This document shows, in pieces, positions 45,819 through 53,828 of a stretch of 64,000 bases of DNA. A program made the translations under genes and the position numbers. The notes under the pieces were generated by a model that was not told the origin of the DNA, ran no database searches, and worked only from the letters and a program-made list of their open reading frames with translations. Source of the stretch: Nonlabens tegetincola (GTDB lineage: Bacteria > Bacteroidota > Bacteroidia > Flavobacteriales > Flavobacteriaceae); assembly GCF_002954355.1 (NCBI RefSeq), contig NZ_MQVV01000014.1:372001-436000 (forward strand), given 5' to 3'. Numbering within the stretch: the first letter of the stretch is position 1; every line of letters begins with the position of its first letter.

Positions 45819-45827
45819 ATACGTTTG
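45797..45827 (+). promoter_or_regulatory. Promoter of the BlaI/M56 operon
   Basis: TTTG (45797-45800), 19 bases, then TACGTTTG (45820-45827): a full -33/-7 consensus pair. Transcription should start near 45834, giving a leader of about 85 bases. Confidence 0.8.
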
Positions 45828-45847
45828 TAATGCGTTAAGGATAGAGT

Positions 45848-45903
45848 GGTGTTACCATGTAACAACGATAGCCTGACCTCGAGTGATCACTCGAGGTAAC
45901 GCC
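45848..45903 (+). promoter_or_regulatory. Structured leader with 22-bp perfect palindrome
   Basis: Positions 45876-45897 are a perfect 22-base palindrome centred on TGATCA. In addition GTTAC (45851-45855) pairs with GTAAC (45859-45863), and GGTGTTACC (45848-45856) can pair with GGTAACGCC (45895-45903) with one G-U, which excludes the other two. Confidence 0.6.
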
Positions 45904-45918
45904 CTTAAAACATCATAA

Positions 45919-46278
45919 ATGGAAAAACTAACAGCTAAAGAAGAAGAAATTATGCAGGTTTTATGGAAGCTAGAGAAGGCTTTTGTAAAAGAAGTGGTAC
46001 CACACCTGTTTGGAACCAATCATTATAATACCGTATCTACCATTGTGCGTAAACTAGAGGATAAGGGATTTGTATCTCACGAGGCCTTTGGTAAAACACA
46101 CAGGTATTTTCCAATAGTTCAAAAGGAAGACTATCGCAATAAATACGTGACTACAGCGATTACCGATTATTTCAATAATTCATATAAGAATGTGGTTTCT
46201 TTCTTTGCCGATGAGAAGAAAATATCGGCCAAGGAATTAAGAGAAATATTAAATATGATTGAATCTAAAGACAAATAG
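45919..46278 (+). CDS. BlaI/MecI/CopY-family transcriptional repressor
   Basis: A 119-residue winged-helix repressor: LTAKEEEIMQVLWKLEKAF, NHYNTVSTIVRKLEDKGFV (recognition helix) and the dimerising C-terminal helices to AKELREILNM. In the classic system it represses its own operon until an M56 antirepressor cleaves it. That logic is supported here by three matching operators upstream and an M56 peptidase gene one base downstream. Confidence 0.93.
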   Translation: MEKLTAKEEEIMQVLWKLEKAFVKEVVPHLFGTNHYNTVSTIVRKLEDKGFVSHEAFGKTHRYFPIVQKEDYRNKYVTTAITDYFNNSYKNVVSFFADEKKISAKELREILNMIESKDK

Positions 46279-46279
46279 C

Positions 46280-48739
46280 ATGGAAACACTTGTAGAATAC
46301 CTTTGGAAAAGTACAGCAGTTCTAGCTGTATTCGTTTTGGGATATCACTTCATATTAAGAAAGTTAACTTTTTTTCAGGCCAATAGAGTTTTTTTACTTG
46401 TTGGAATAGTTGCTAGCATCGTTCTACCTTTTGTTGAGTTTACAGAGGTTGTATACATGGAACAATTACCTGTCACCACTACAAATAATGTGATCTATTT
46501 TTCTGATGCAGCAATGATGAATACGGTTACTCCAGAAGTTACTACTTATAACTGGATGGAACTTTTTATTTATGCTTATCTAGCTGTCGTATTATTCTTT
46601 TTGGGTAAATTAAGTATAGAAATTATGAGCGTTCAACGACTCTTAAACGCTGGTACGAGTAGAAAGGAAGATGGAGTAGTGTTAGTATCGCTTTCGCGAA
46701 AGCTTACTGCATTCAGCTTTTTTAATAAAATAGGATTTCATAATGGTGACGAGAAGTCTGAACAGTTTGCACATATTCTAAGACACGAAAAAGTACACGC
46801 CAAGGAATGGCATAGTATAGATGTGATTATAACACATATATATTGCGCTTTATTTTGGATCAATCCATTATCGTGGTTTTTGAAAAAACAGGTGGCTCAA
46901 AATTTAGAGTTCATTGCCGATGCCAAAGCGGCTGCTGTACAAGAAGGTAATATGAGCTATGCTAGAACATTAGTTAATGCAGTAGTATTACAACAACAAC
47001 CAGCGCTTGCAAATAATTTTGTAACCCCTTTTATTAAACAACGTATCATAATGTTACAAAAAGAAGCTTCAAAGAAATGGAGTGCCTATAAATATGCTCT
47101 TATATTACCGGTAATCATTCTTTTCCTTTACAGTTTCAATACGGTTACTAAAGTTGAGTATTTAAATAGTCCAGTTGAAAAAATGATTCCTACTGAAAAG
47201 GCATCAAAAAATTATGAACCTTCAATTGCACCAGGTAACTCTAATTTACAAACAGCACAGCCTGTTATAGAAGCAATAGATACAGTATTCAGGTTAAAGG
47301 AACGTGTTAATTTAAGGATTGTGAGTTCCAGTACTCGAGAATCTCTTGAAAAACAAGCTGAAAATCTTAAAAAGAAGTACAATGTAGATCTTAAAATCAA
47401 AAAGTTCAAAAAGAAGAATGGGAAAATTATAAAACTGGCAATTTCTATTGATAACAACAAGGGTTCTGTCATTGAACAGCAATATGAAAGCACCAATGGA
47501 CTAGACGATATCTGTATAGACGGCGTTTTTGATGACACAACAAGTGATTGGTCAATAGGTAAATGTGATGCACAAGTTTCACAAAGAATAATACAATCTG
47601 GTCCTGGAAATAAGTTTTACGCGTTCAGTACTGATAGTGTAATGAAGCCTTATATCTTCAATGGAACTTTTAAAGATTCTCTGTTATTGAACGCTTTGTC
47701 TATTGTAAAAACGGTGAATCTTGATTCAATTTTTGCTCAGATTGAAATGGGAGAAAATTCGATAAAATTAGATTCTTTAATGGCAAAAATGAATATCCAA
47801 TTTAAAGATTTAGACAGTCTAGTAAATATGGGAAACAGCTTTCATCATGCACAACCCATAATTATTGAAGAGCTCGATATTGATATGGATACATTAAGAG
47901 TTGATGCATCCCAACCTATGACGTATGGTAGTTCATACAGATGGAATAGTGATGCTAAACCACTTTTTATTTTAAACGGCAAAGAGGTGGAAGAAGCTAA
48001 AGTATTACGATTACATCCTAATGCAATACAGTCTGTTACAGTTCTTAAAGATGGTAATGCAACAAGTAGATATGGAGATAAAGGTGCAAATGGAGTAATT
48101 GTTGTGGTTAGTAAACCAGAAGATCTCGGAACTCTTGTAGAAGAGGAAATTATAATTGATAATGATTCTACTAGATATAAAGTAAGACGTAAGGCTATAG
48201 AAAAGCGTGAGGAGTATATGCGTGAAAGAGAGCAATTAATGGAGGAAAAGCGAGCTCAATACGAGGAGCGACGAGAATTATTACGTGAAAAATCCGAAGC
48301 TAAACGAGAAGAACTGGAAAAACGCAGAGAAATTATGCGTGAAAAAGCTGTGGAGAAAAGAAAACAAGTGGAATTGTTGAGAGAAGCGAAAAGATCAGAA
48401 CTAGAGGCAAGAAGACAAATCTTATTAGCCAAGAGAGATTCATTAAAGGCTGGATCACATTATTATGAAATTGAAGAAGTGATTGATGAGAATGTTGAAA
48501 ATATTTATCAAGTCAATGATCCTGAGAATAAAGATTCCCTTATCAAATTAGGAGAGATACTATCTGAAAAAGGTCATGTTTTAAATATTAAAACACATAG
48601 AGTAAGAGATGGTATTTTACGTAAATTAAAATTTGAAATTGACGGTAATCAATACACATCACAATCAGATGCTGGAATTAAACAAGTTGTATTTAAAGAG
48701 GTAAACGGTCAACTTAGAGTAAGCATCATTCAAAATTGA
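46280..48739 (+). CDS. BlaR1-like M56 antirepressor peptidase with plug-like domain and coiled coil
   Basis: An 819-residue membrane protein. Residues 1-300 are an M56 domain: about four helices, with the cytoplasmic zinc site ILRHEKVHAKEWHSID (HExxH near 169) and LEFIADAKAAAVQEG, which supplies the third ligand. The last helix is at about 273-288. No penicillin-binding sensor follows. The extracytoplasmic part instead contains a TonB-plug-like segment (about 555-610: PLFILNGKEVEEAKVL, SVTVLKDGNATSRYGDKGAN, GVIVVVS) and then a roughly 75-residue Glu/Arg/Lys coiled coil (about 635-710). The palindrome at 46689 encodes LSRK before the zinc site. Its signal is unknown. Confidence 0.88.
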   Translation: METLVEYLWKSTAVLAVFVLGYHFILRKLTFFQANRVFLLVGIVASIVLPFVEFTEVVYMEQLPVTTTNNVIYFSDAAMMNTVTPEVTTYNWMELFIYAYLAVVLFFLGKLSIEIMSVQRLLNAGTSRKEDGVVLVSLSRKLTAFSFFNKIGFHNGDEKSEQFAHILRHEKVHAKEWHSIDVIITHIYCALFWINPLSWFLKKQVAQNLEFIADAKAAAVQEGNMSYARTLVNAVVLQQQPALANNFVTPFIKQRIIMLQKEASKKWSAYKYALILPVIILFLYSFNTVTKVEYLNSPVEKMIPTEKASKNYEPSIAPGNSNLQTAQPVIEAIDTVFRLKERVNLRIVSSSTRESLEKQAENLKKKYNVDLKIKKFKKKNGKIIKLAISIDNNKGSVIEQQYESTNGLDDICIDGVFDDTTSDWSIGKCDAQVSQRIIQSGPGNKFYAFSTDSVMKPYIFNGTFKDSLLLNALSIVKTVNLDSIFAQIEMGENSIKLDSLMAKMNIQFKDLDSLVNMGNSFHHAQPIIIEELDIDMDTLRVDASQPMTYGSSYRWNSDAKPLFILNGKEVEEAKVLRLHPNAIQSVTVLKDGNATSRYGDKGANGVIVVVSKPEDLGTLVEEEIIIDNDSTRYKVRRKAIEKREEYMREREQLMEEKRAQYEERRELLREKSEAKREELEKRREIMREKAVEKRKQVELLREAKRSELEARRQILLAKRDSLKAGSHYYEIEEVIDENVENIYQVNDPENKDSLIKLGEILSEKGHVLNIKTHRVRDGILRKLKFEIDGNQYTSQSDAGIKQVVFKEVNGQLRVSIIQN
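46689..46703. repeat. Palindromic repeat, copy 10
   Basis: Fifteen of 16 bases, perfect core, in the M56 peptidase gene; encodes LSRK. Confidence 0.95.
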
Positions 48740-48756
48740 TAGGTTATCAGAAAAAT

Positions 48757-48790
48757 AAAAAAAGCCTGCAACAAGAAGCAGGCTTTTTTT
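48757..48790. terminator. Terminator after the M56 gene
   Basis: Arms AAAAAAAGCCTGC / GCAGGCTTTTTTT around an 8-base loop, between convergent genes. Confidence 0.9.
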
Positions 48791-48858
48791 ATGATAGCGT
48801 TTAATCTTTTATTAGAATTTTACAATCTTGACTTATTAAGAGTAAACTTAGTCAAGAT

Positions 48859-49917
48859 TTAATAGCGATATACAATAGCGTTTATATTCATTCCTGCACC
48901 TACACTGGCAAACATGACCACGTCACCTTTTTCAACTTTGTGTTCTGGCATTTTATCATGGACAACAAGATCCATGACAGTAGGTACTGTAGCGACTGAG
49001 CTATTTCCAAGCTTGTGAATAATCATAGGCATGATATCTTTAGGAACTTCCATATCATAAAGTTTGTAAAAACGCTGCACAATAGCTTCATCCATTTTTT
49101 CATTAGCTTGGTGAATGAAAATTTTCTTTAAATCTTTAATATCAACTCCAGCTTGATCCATTGCAGCTTTCATTCCATCTGGCACTTTTGAAAGAGCAAA
49201 ATTATAGATGCGTCTTCCATACATTTTTATGTATTGTGTTTTGTCTTCTATTTCTTTATTGTAAGAAGTTTCATTAAAAATGAAATAGGTTTCTTCTTCC
49301 GTATAAGTAGCGGTAGCCTGACCTAATATACCGTGTTCATCCATGCTAGGTTCTACAATAGCGGCACCAGCACCATCAGAGTAAATCATAGAATCTCTAT
49401 CGTGTGGATCAACTACCCTTGAAAGTGCTTCGGCACCGATAACAAGTACACGTTTAGCTAGTCCAGATTTTATAAAACTATCTGCTTGGCTTAAACCTAA
49501 AACCCAACCAGGACATCCAAAGAGCACATCATAAGCGACACATTGAGGATTTCTTATTCCTAACTTGTTTTTTATTCGGCTAGCCAGACTAGGAACCATA
49601 TCGCTGGAACCGCCATCTGGTTTAACATCTCCGTAATTATGAGCTACGATAATAAAATCAATTTCTTCTTGGTTACAATTAGCGTCTACAATAGCATTTC
49701 TAGCAGCAATAGCGCCTATATCACTTGTAAGTTGTTCAGGTGTAAGGTAGCGTCGTTCTTCAATACCAGTAATGGCTACAAATTTTTCAATAATTACTTC
49801 ATTGTCACTACCAAATGAGCTACCGTCATTATTTAAGAATTCATGATTTAAAAAGTCCTCATTTTTAGTTACTACTTCCGGAATGTAACTTCCTACTCCT
49901 GTTATTTTTGCTCTCAT
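48859..49917 (-). CDS. 3-oxoacyl-ACP synthase III family protein
   Basis: A 352-residue FabH-like thiolase-fold enzyme. The catalytic triad is visible: Cys135 in VLFGCPGWVLGL, His in KKIFIHQANEKMD (about 245) and Asn in IHKLGNSSVATVPTV (about 290). It is longer at the N-terminus than E. coli FabH, with an insertion around residues 28-45 (NNDGSSFGSDNEVI). It may start fatty-acid synthesis or load a special acyl chain; no other fab genes are adjacent, so a specialised role is possible. Single leftward gene with its own terminator. Confidence 0.87.
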   Translation of the reverse strand: MRAKITGVGSYIPEVVTKNEDFLNHEFLNNDGSSFGSDNEVIIEKFVAITGIEERRYLTPEQLTSDIGAIAARNAIVDANCNQEEIDFIIVAHNYGDVKPDGGSSDMVPSLASRIKNKLGIRNPQCVAYDVLFGCPGWVLGLSQADSFIKSGLAKRVLVIGAEALSRVVDPHDRDSMIYSDGAGAAIVEPSMDEHGILGQATATYTEEETYFIFNETSYNKEIEDKTQYIKMYGRRIYNFALSKVPDGMKAAMDQAGVDIKDLKKIFIHQANEKMDEAIVQRFYKLYDMEVPKDIMPMIIHKLGNSSVATVPTVMDLVVHDKMPEHKVEKGDVVMFASVGAGMNINAIVYRY

Positions 49918-50186
49918 AAAGGCATTAATATCTTCAATTCATCGTAAAAAAAGTCATTAAACTTGTGTTTTCCTAATCTATCACTCTTAAATTTTTAAGT
50001 CTTTCTTAACTATTGAGAATATTTAAGATAATTGTAGATTATTCTATGAATAATACAATGCAATGAATAGTAATAACACTTGAAAAGGCATTTTATGAGA
50101 TTTTATACCTTCAGGATGTTTTATTAGTTAATCAACTTTAATTCAAAATTATCTTGAAATTTATCGCCTATTTTATACTTCCCATT

Positions 50187-50194
50187 TAAATTTG
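50187..50194 (+). promoter_or_regulatory. Promoter -7 box for the CDGKC gene
   Basis: TAAATTTG matches TAnnTTTG. It overlaps the first of two possible TTG starts, which favours the TTG at 50210 as the real start. Confidence 0.45.
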
Positions 50195-50587
50195 CAGCAA
50201 ACATCGATCTTGAAAAATCTTATCGTTTTTTCTTTGTTATTTGCTCTTGCGGTAAGGCCTGTTTTCTACTTAGGTCAATGGACGTATTACGCAACTAATT
50301 TAGATAAGATCATAGACGAATATTGTGTTAATAAAGATCGTCCCCAACTACAGTGTGATGGAAAATGTTATTTAGCACAGCAAATGATGCTGGCAGAGGC
50401 TAACTATGAAAAGGAACAATTACAAGTAGGTGCATTAGTGGCTTTTTATCCTGTGTATTATCAACAGAACAATATTGATTTTAATTTTTCTAAAGCATTT
50501 CATTACAAGCAAGAATTGATTGTAAGTAAAGAACAGCTTTTATTATCTAGTTATAAACACGACCTGTTCAAACCACCAATCGTTTAA
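50192..50587 (+). CDS. Small membrane protein with CDGKC motif
   Basis: A 126-131 residue protein with one N-terminal helix (LIVFSLLFALAVRPVFYLG) and a short periplasmic domain containing three cysteines: YCVNKDRPQLQCDGKCYLAQQ. The C-x3-C pair and its position directly before MbnP/MbnH-like genes suggest metal binding. No ATG is available; the start is a TTG at 50192 or, more likely given the promoter position, TTG 50210. I recognise the pattern from flavobacterial MbnP loci but have no established name for it. Confidence 0.72.
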   Translation: MQQTSILKNLIVFSLLFALAVRPVFYLGQWTYYATNLDKIIDEYCVNKDRPQLQCDGKCYLAQQMMLAEANYEKEQLQVGALVAFYPVYYQQNNIDFNFSKAFHYKQELIVSKEQLLLSSYKHDLFKPPIV

Positions 50588-50708
50588 CGGCTCTCCGTAA
50601 AAAAGCTTATGCTATTATTATTCTATTAGCATTGGCTTATATCAATTCATATAAAATCATAATTATCCGTGATCCCATTATTAATCGAGATGATGGATCA
50701 CAACTAGG

Positions 50709-50740
50709 TTGGATATTTTGAATTATTCAAAATAATCCAA
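50709..50740 (+). promoter_or_regulatory. Hairpin upstream of mbnP-like gene
   Basis: TTGGATATTTTGAA pairs with TTCAAAATAATCCAA except for one bulged base, 25 bases before the ATG at 50765. With no T tract it may be an operator or a leader structure for the copper-type operon. Confidence 0.4.
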
Positions 50741-50764
50741 TGCACCATTATACTATTAAATAAA

Positions 50765-51565
50765 ATGAAACTAAATCATATATTTTCAACAATCGCTCTT
50801 ACGTTAATTCTAACCTCATGCTCTACTGATGATGATTCTACCGGTGATCAACTAGAAGGCCAGCAAGGTGATATCACGATTAAATTTGACAATGCTGTGG
50901 GAAGCAATGACTTCCTATTTAATAACACCTACTCATTGTCAAATGGAGATACTTTTCAAGTTCAAACTCTTAAATACATCATTAGTAACATAGTGTTGTT
51001 AGATGAAAATGGAAACGAGAGTACTATTCCAGCAATAGATAATATTTTTATTGTAGATGAATCTCAAGCTAACAATGCAGGTGAATTCAACATTACACTT
51101 AATGATATTGATGCAGGAAATTACACTCAAATTAAATTTGGAATAGGTGTTGACCAAGATCGTTATACGCTAGGTGCGGCAGGTCAAGGTAATTTTTTAC
51201 AACAAGCAGATGACGCTGGAATGATGTGGAGCTGGGCAACTGGATATAAGTTTATTAGATTAGACGGAACTTATACCGATTCTAATGCAGCAGACCAAGC
51301 TCTAAATATTCACATGGGTAGTGTGGGAACCTCATTAGATAATTATAGAGAAATTACATTAGACTTACCAAATACATCACGAGTACGTGAAAATAGTATT
51401 GCCGAAATTCACGTGATTGCTGATATTATGAAAATTTTTGAAGGGTCTACCACAGTTTCTTTCGCCGATGGTTACAATCAAGTGCACACAAACGAAGTAG
51501 AGACACCTATTATAGCTCAAAATTTTTCTGAAAGCTTCAGTGTACACCACGTTCATAACAATTAA
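50765..51565 (+). CDS. MbnP family copper-handling lipoprotein
   Basis: A 266-residue lipoprotein (lipobox LTSC, Cys19) with the MbnP pattern: DITIKFDNAVGSNDFLF, VQTLKYIISNIVLLDENG, a conserved aromatic core MMWSWATGYKFIRLDGTY and LNIHMGSVGTSL. In the characterised pair the partner heme enzyme MbnH oxidises a conserved tryptophan of MbnP to kynurenine, which then helps bind copper; the two Trp of MMWSWATGY are the candidates here. It stands directly before an MbnH-like gene, supporting that role. Confidence 0.87.
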   Translation: MKLNHIFSTIALTLILTSCSTDDDSTGDQLEGQQGDITIKFDNAVGSNDFLFNNTYSLSNGDTFQVQTLKYIISNIVLLDENGNESTIPAIDNIFIVDESQANNAGEFNITLNDIDAGNYTQIKFGIGVDQDRYTLGAAGQGNFLQQADDAGMMWSWATGYKFIRLDGTYTDSNAADQALNIHMGSVGTSLDNYREITLDLPNTSRVRENSIAEIHVIADIMKIFEGSTTVSFADGYNQVHTNEVETPIIAQNFSESFSVHHVHNN

Positions 51566-51647
51566 TAGTTCTTATAATCACTGATATTGAAATTCTTCCC
51601 TATAAAAAGAATATTCTGTATCAGTGATTTGTTCAATTTTTTAAGTT

Positions 51648-52688
51648 ATGTATAGACTTTTTACAATTACATGTATCTATCTATTGATACTAAGTTGTCA
51701 AAGCGAAGAGGACTTGGGATATGAACCTACTCCCGTAGATTTCAGTATTCCAAGTAATTTTCCTTCCATGGAATATGATTTGAATAACAATCCTTTGACA
51801 GAACAAGGGATTGCGCTAGGCAAAAAGCTTTTTTTCGATGGTAGATTATCCTCTAACAACGCTATAGCTTGCGCTTTTTGTCATGAACAAGAGTTTGCTT
51901 TTACGCATCACGGTCATACACTTAGTCATGGTGTGAATGGTAACATAGGTTTTAGGAACACTCCACCATTACAAAACTTAGCTTTTCAAAAGGAGTTTGG
52001 CTGGGATGGTGCAGCAAGTCACTTAGATCTTCAACCTATTATTCCAATAACAAATCCTATTGAGATGGATGAAACTTTGGAAAATGTAATCGAAAAACTT
52101 AAAGCAGATTCTGACTATCCACATCTCTTTAAACAATCCTTTGAAGATGGTGAAATAAATACAGCAAATATGTTGCAAGCATTGTCACAGTTCATGCTCA
52201 CTATGGTATCGTCAAATTCAATATATGACCAAGTAAAACGAGGTGAAGGACCAGTATTTAACCCATTAGAATCTCAGGGAGAACAAGTGTTTAATCAAAA
52301 GTGCGCTAGTTGTCATGCAGGAGCTTTATTTACTGATCAATCCTATCGTAATAATGGTTTAAGTATCAATAGTAGACTTGACGATAAAGGAAGATTTCTT
52401 GTATTAGAAAGGCAGGAAGATCTTTATAAGTTTAAAGTGCCCAGCTTAAGAAATGTGGAAGTCACAGCACCCTACATGCACGATGGTAGATTTTCAACTT
52501 TAAAGGCGGTTTTAGACTTTTATGACACAGGTATGGTTGATACAGGCACCATAGATTCATCACTAGTAAGACCAGATAATTCTTTAGGAATTGATCTTAC
52601 AGAACAAGAAAAGGAAAGTTTAATTGCTTTCTTGAAAACATTAACCGATCCAACTTTTTTAAACGATGATCAATTTTCAGAATATTAA
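51648..52688 (+). CDS. MbnH-like di-heme cytochrome c peroxidase family protein
   Basis: A 346-residue lipoprotein (lipobox LILSC, Cys16) of the MauG/CCP family. Two heme motifs are present: IACAFCHEQEFAF (CxxCH about 75-80) and KCASCHAGALFTD (about 220). The stretch NTPPLQNLAFQKEFGWDGAAS and PSLRNVEVTAPYMHDGRFSTL are typical of the family. With MbnP it should form a tryptophan-oxidising pair. Overlaps the next gene by 23 bases. Confidence 0.88.
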   Translation: MYRLFTITCIYLLILSCQSEEDLGYEPTPVDFSIPSNFPSMEYDLNNNPLTEQGIALGKKLFFDGRLSSNNAIACAFCHEQEFAFTHHGHTLSHGVNGNIGFRNTPPLQNLAFQKEFGWDGAASHLDLQPIIPITNPIEMDETLENVIEKLKADSDYPHLFKQSFEDGEINTANMLQALSQFMLTMVSSNSIYDQVKRGEGPVFNPLESQGEQVFNQKCASCHAGALFTDQSYRNNGLSINSRLDDKGRFLVLERQEDLYKFKVPSLRNVEVTAPYMHDGRFSTLKAVLDFYDTGMVDTGTIDSSLVRPDNSLGIDLTEQEKESLIAFLKTLTDPTFLNDDQFSEY

Positions 52689-53754
52689 AACCCATCTAAT
52701 TTGCTCAATTGCTTTTTTATTGTGGTCTCTCAATTACAGTCAAAATTTAAATCAAAACGATATTGATTTTCAAGACAGCAAACTTATACTTAATGATTTA
52801 CAAGAGTCTTTTCAATCAGACCGTGAAGAGTGCCATTTAAATTCTTTTACTCGCACTGTAAAAATTGACTCACCTTCAAAATTGCTTTGTGACCTTTGTA
52901 GTTGTACAACCTCAAGTGGTAGTTCGGGATTTGGGACGTTACAAAATTTAAATTTTGTTGGCATTAGGTTCATTTACCAAAACTTTGAATCAAAAGATGG
53001 CATATTTAATAATTCTCCATCCAGTGAGGAGCAATTTTACACTTACCAAGCTTGGGCCAATATTCCCATTAGTAAGAAAATCGCATTAAATGCTGTTATT
53101 CCGTATCAGGATTTAAGTAGAAAACGAGTTAATGGAAATGAAAATATCAATGGAGTAGGAGATATCACAATAATAGGATGGTATAAACATGTGCTTTATA
53201 AACGTCCAGAAGGATATAACGTAGTCTTTGAAAACAAAGATCCATCTGGTCATCAATTCCAGTATGGGCTAGGAATTAAATTACCTACTGGTAAATTTGA
53301 AGAACAGCTTGTAGATCGTGTAAATCCAGGTTTTCAAGTAGGTACCGGTAGTACCGATTTTTTAATCAGTGTAATGCATAATTACTCTGCCAAAAAATGG
53401 GGAATAAAAACACAGGGAACCTATTATTTAAAGTCTGAAAATAAAAATGAGTATCGATTTGGAAATCAATTAAGTGCATCGAGCAATGTTTTTTATAATA
53501 TCGCTTTCGCGAAAGCGTCATTAAATCCATACCTAGGTATTTCTACAGATTTATATGGTAGTATTAGACAATTTGATGAAGAGATTAAGGATACTGACGG
53601 TTATGTATTCAATGGAACTCTGGGAGCTGAGTTTAATTTTGATCGATTCAACTTGGGAGCGAGTTATACCTTACCTGTGGCTCAAGAATTGTTTGCAGGA
53701 AATGTTGAATCTCAACAACGAGTAAGTATTTATTTAAATGTTTTGTGGCAATAA
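52666..53754 (+). CDS. Outer-membrane transporter-like barrel with CxxCxC
   Basis: A 362-residue exported barrel (signal about 1-25). Just after the signal region comes LLCDLCSCTTSSGSSGFG, a CxxCxC motif, then LQNLNFVGIRFIYQNF and amphipathic strands (WANIPISKKIALNAVIPYQ, GIKLPTGKFEEQL, LGASYTLPVAQEL). Proteins with this start are a recurring third partner of MbnP/MbnH genes in Bacteroidota, in my recollection. A metal-linked outer-membrane channel is likely. The palindrome at 53512 codes AFAKA late in the barrel. Confidence 0.78.
   Translation: MINFQNIKTHLICSIAFLLWSLNYSQNLNQNDIDFQDSKLILNDLQESFQSDREECHLNSFTRTVKIDSPSKLLCDLCSCTTSSGSSGFGTLQNLNFVGIRFIYQNFESKDGIFNNSPSSEEQFYTYQAWANIPISKKIALNAVIPYQDLSRKRVNGNENINGVGDITIIGWYKHVLYKRPEGYNVVFENKDPSGHQFQYGLGIKLPTGKFEEQLVDRVNPGFQVGTGSTDFLISVMHNYSAKKWGIKTQGTYYLKSENKNEYRFGNQLSASSNVFYNIAFAKASLNPYLGISTDLYGSIRQFDEEIKDTDGYVFNGTLGAEFNFDRFNLGASYTLPVAQELFAGNVESQQRVSIYLNVLWQ
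53512..53527. repeat. Palindromic repeat, copy 11
   Basis: Full 16-mer in the CxxCxC barrel gene; encodes AFAKA. Confidence 0.95.
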
Positions 53755-53773
53755 AGCTGAAATTTCGCAAAAC

Positions 53774-53810
53774 AAAAAACCGAATCAATTACAATTGATT
53801 CGGTTTTTTT
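53774..53810. terminator. Terminator between convergent copper locus and gcvP
   Basis: Arms of 11 bases CCGAATCAATT / AATTGATTCGG with a tiny loop and T/A runs on both sides. Confidence 0.9.
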
Positions 53811-53828
53811 ATAATTGGTTTTAAAAGT

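Noticed and set aside
45763-45903. CRISPR-like evenly spaced repeats
   Set aside because: The three units are 16-base operator dyads separated by only 4 bases, with no spacers and no cas genes.
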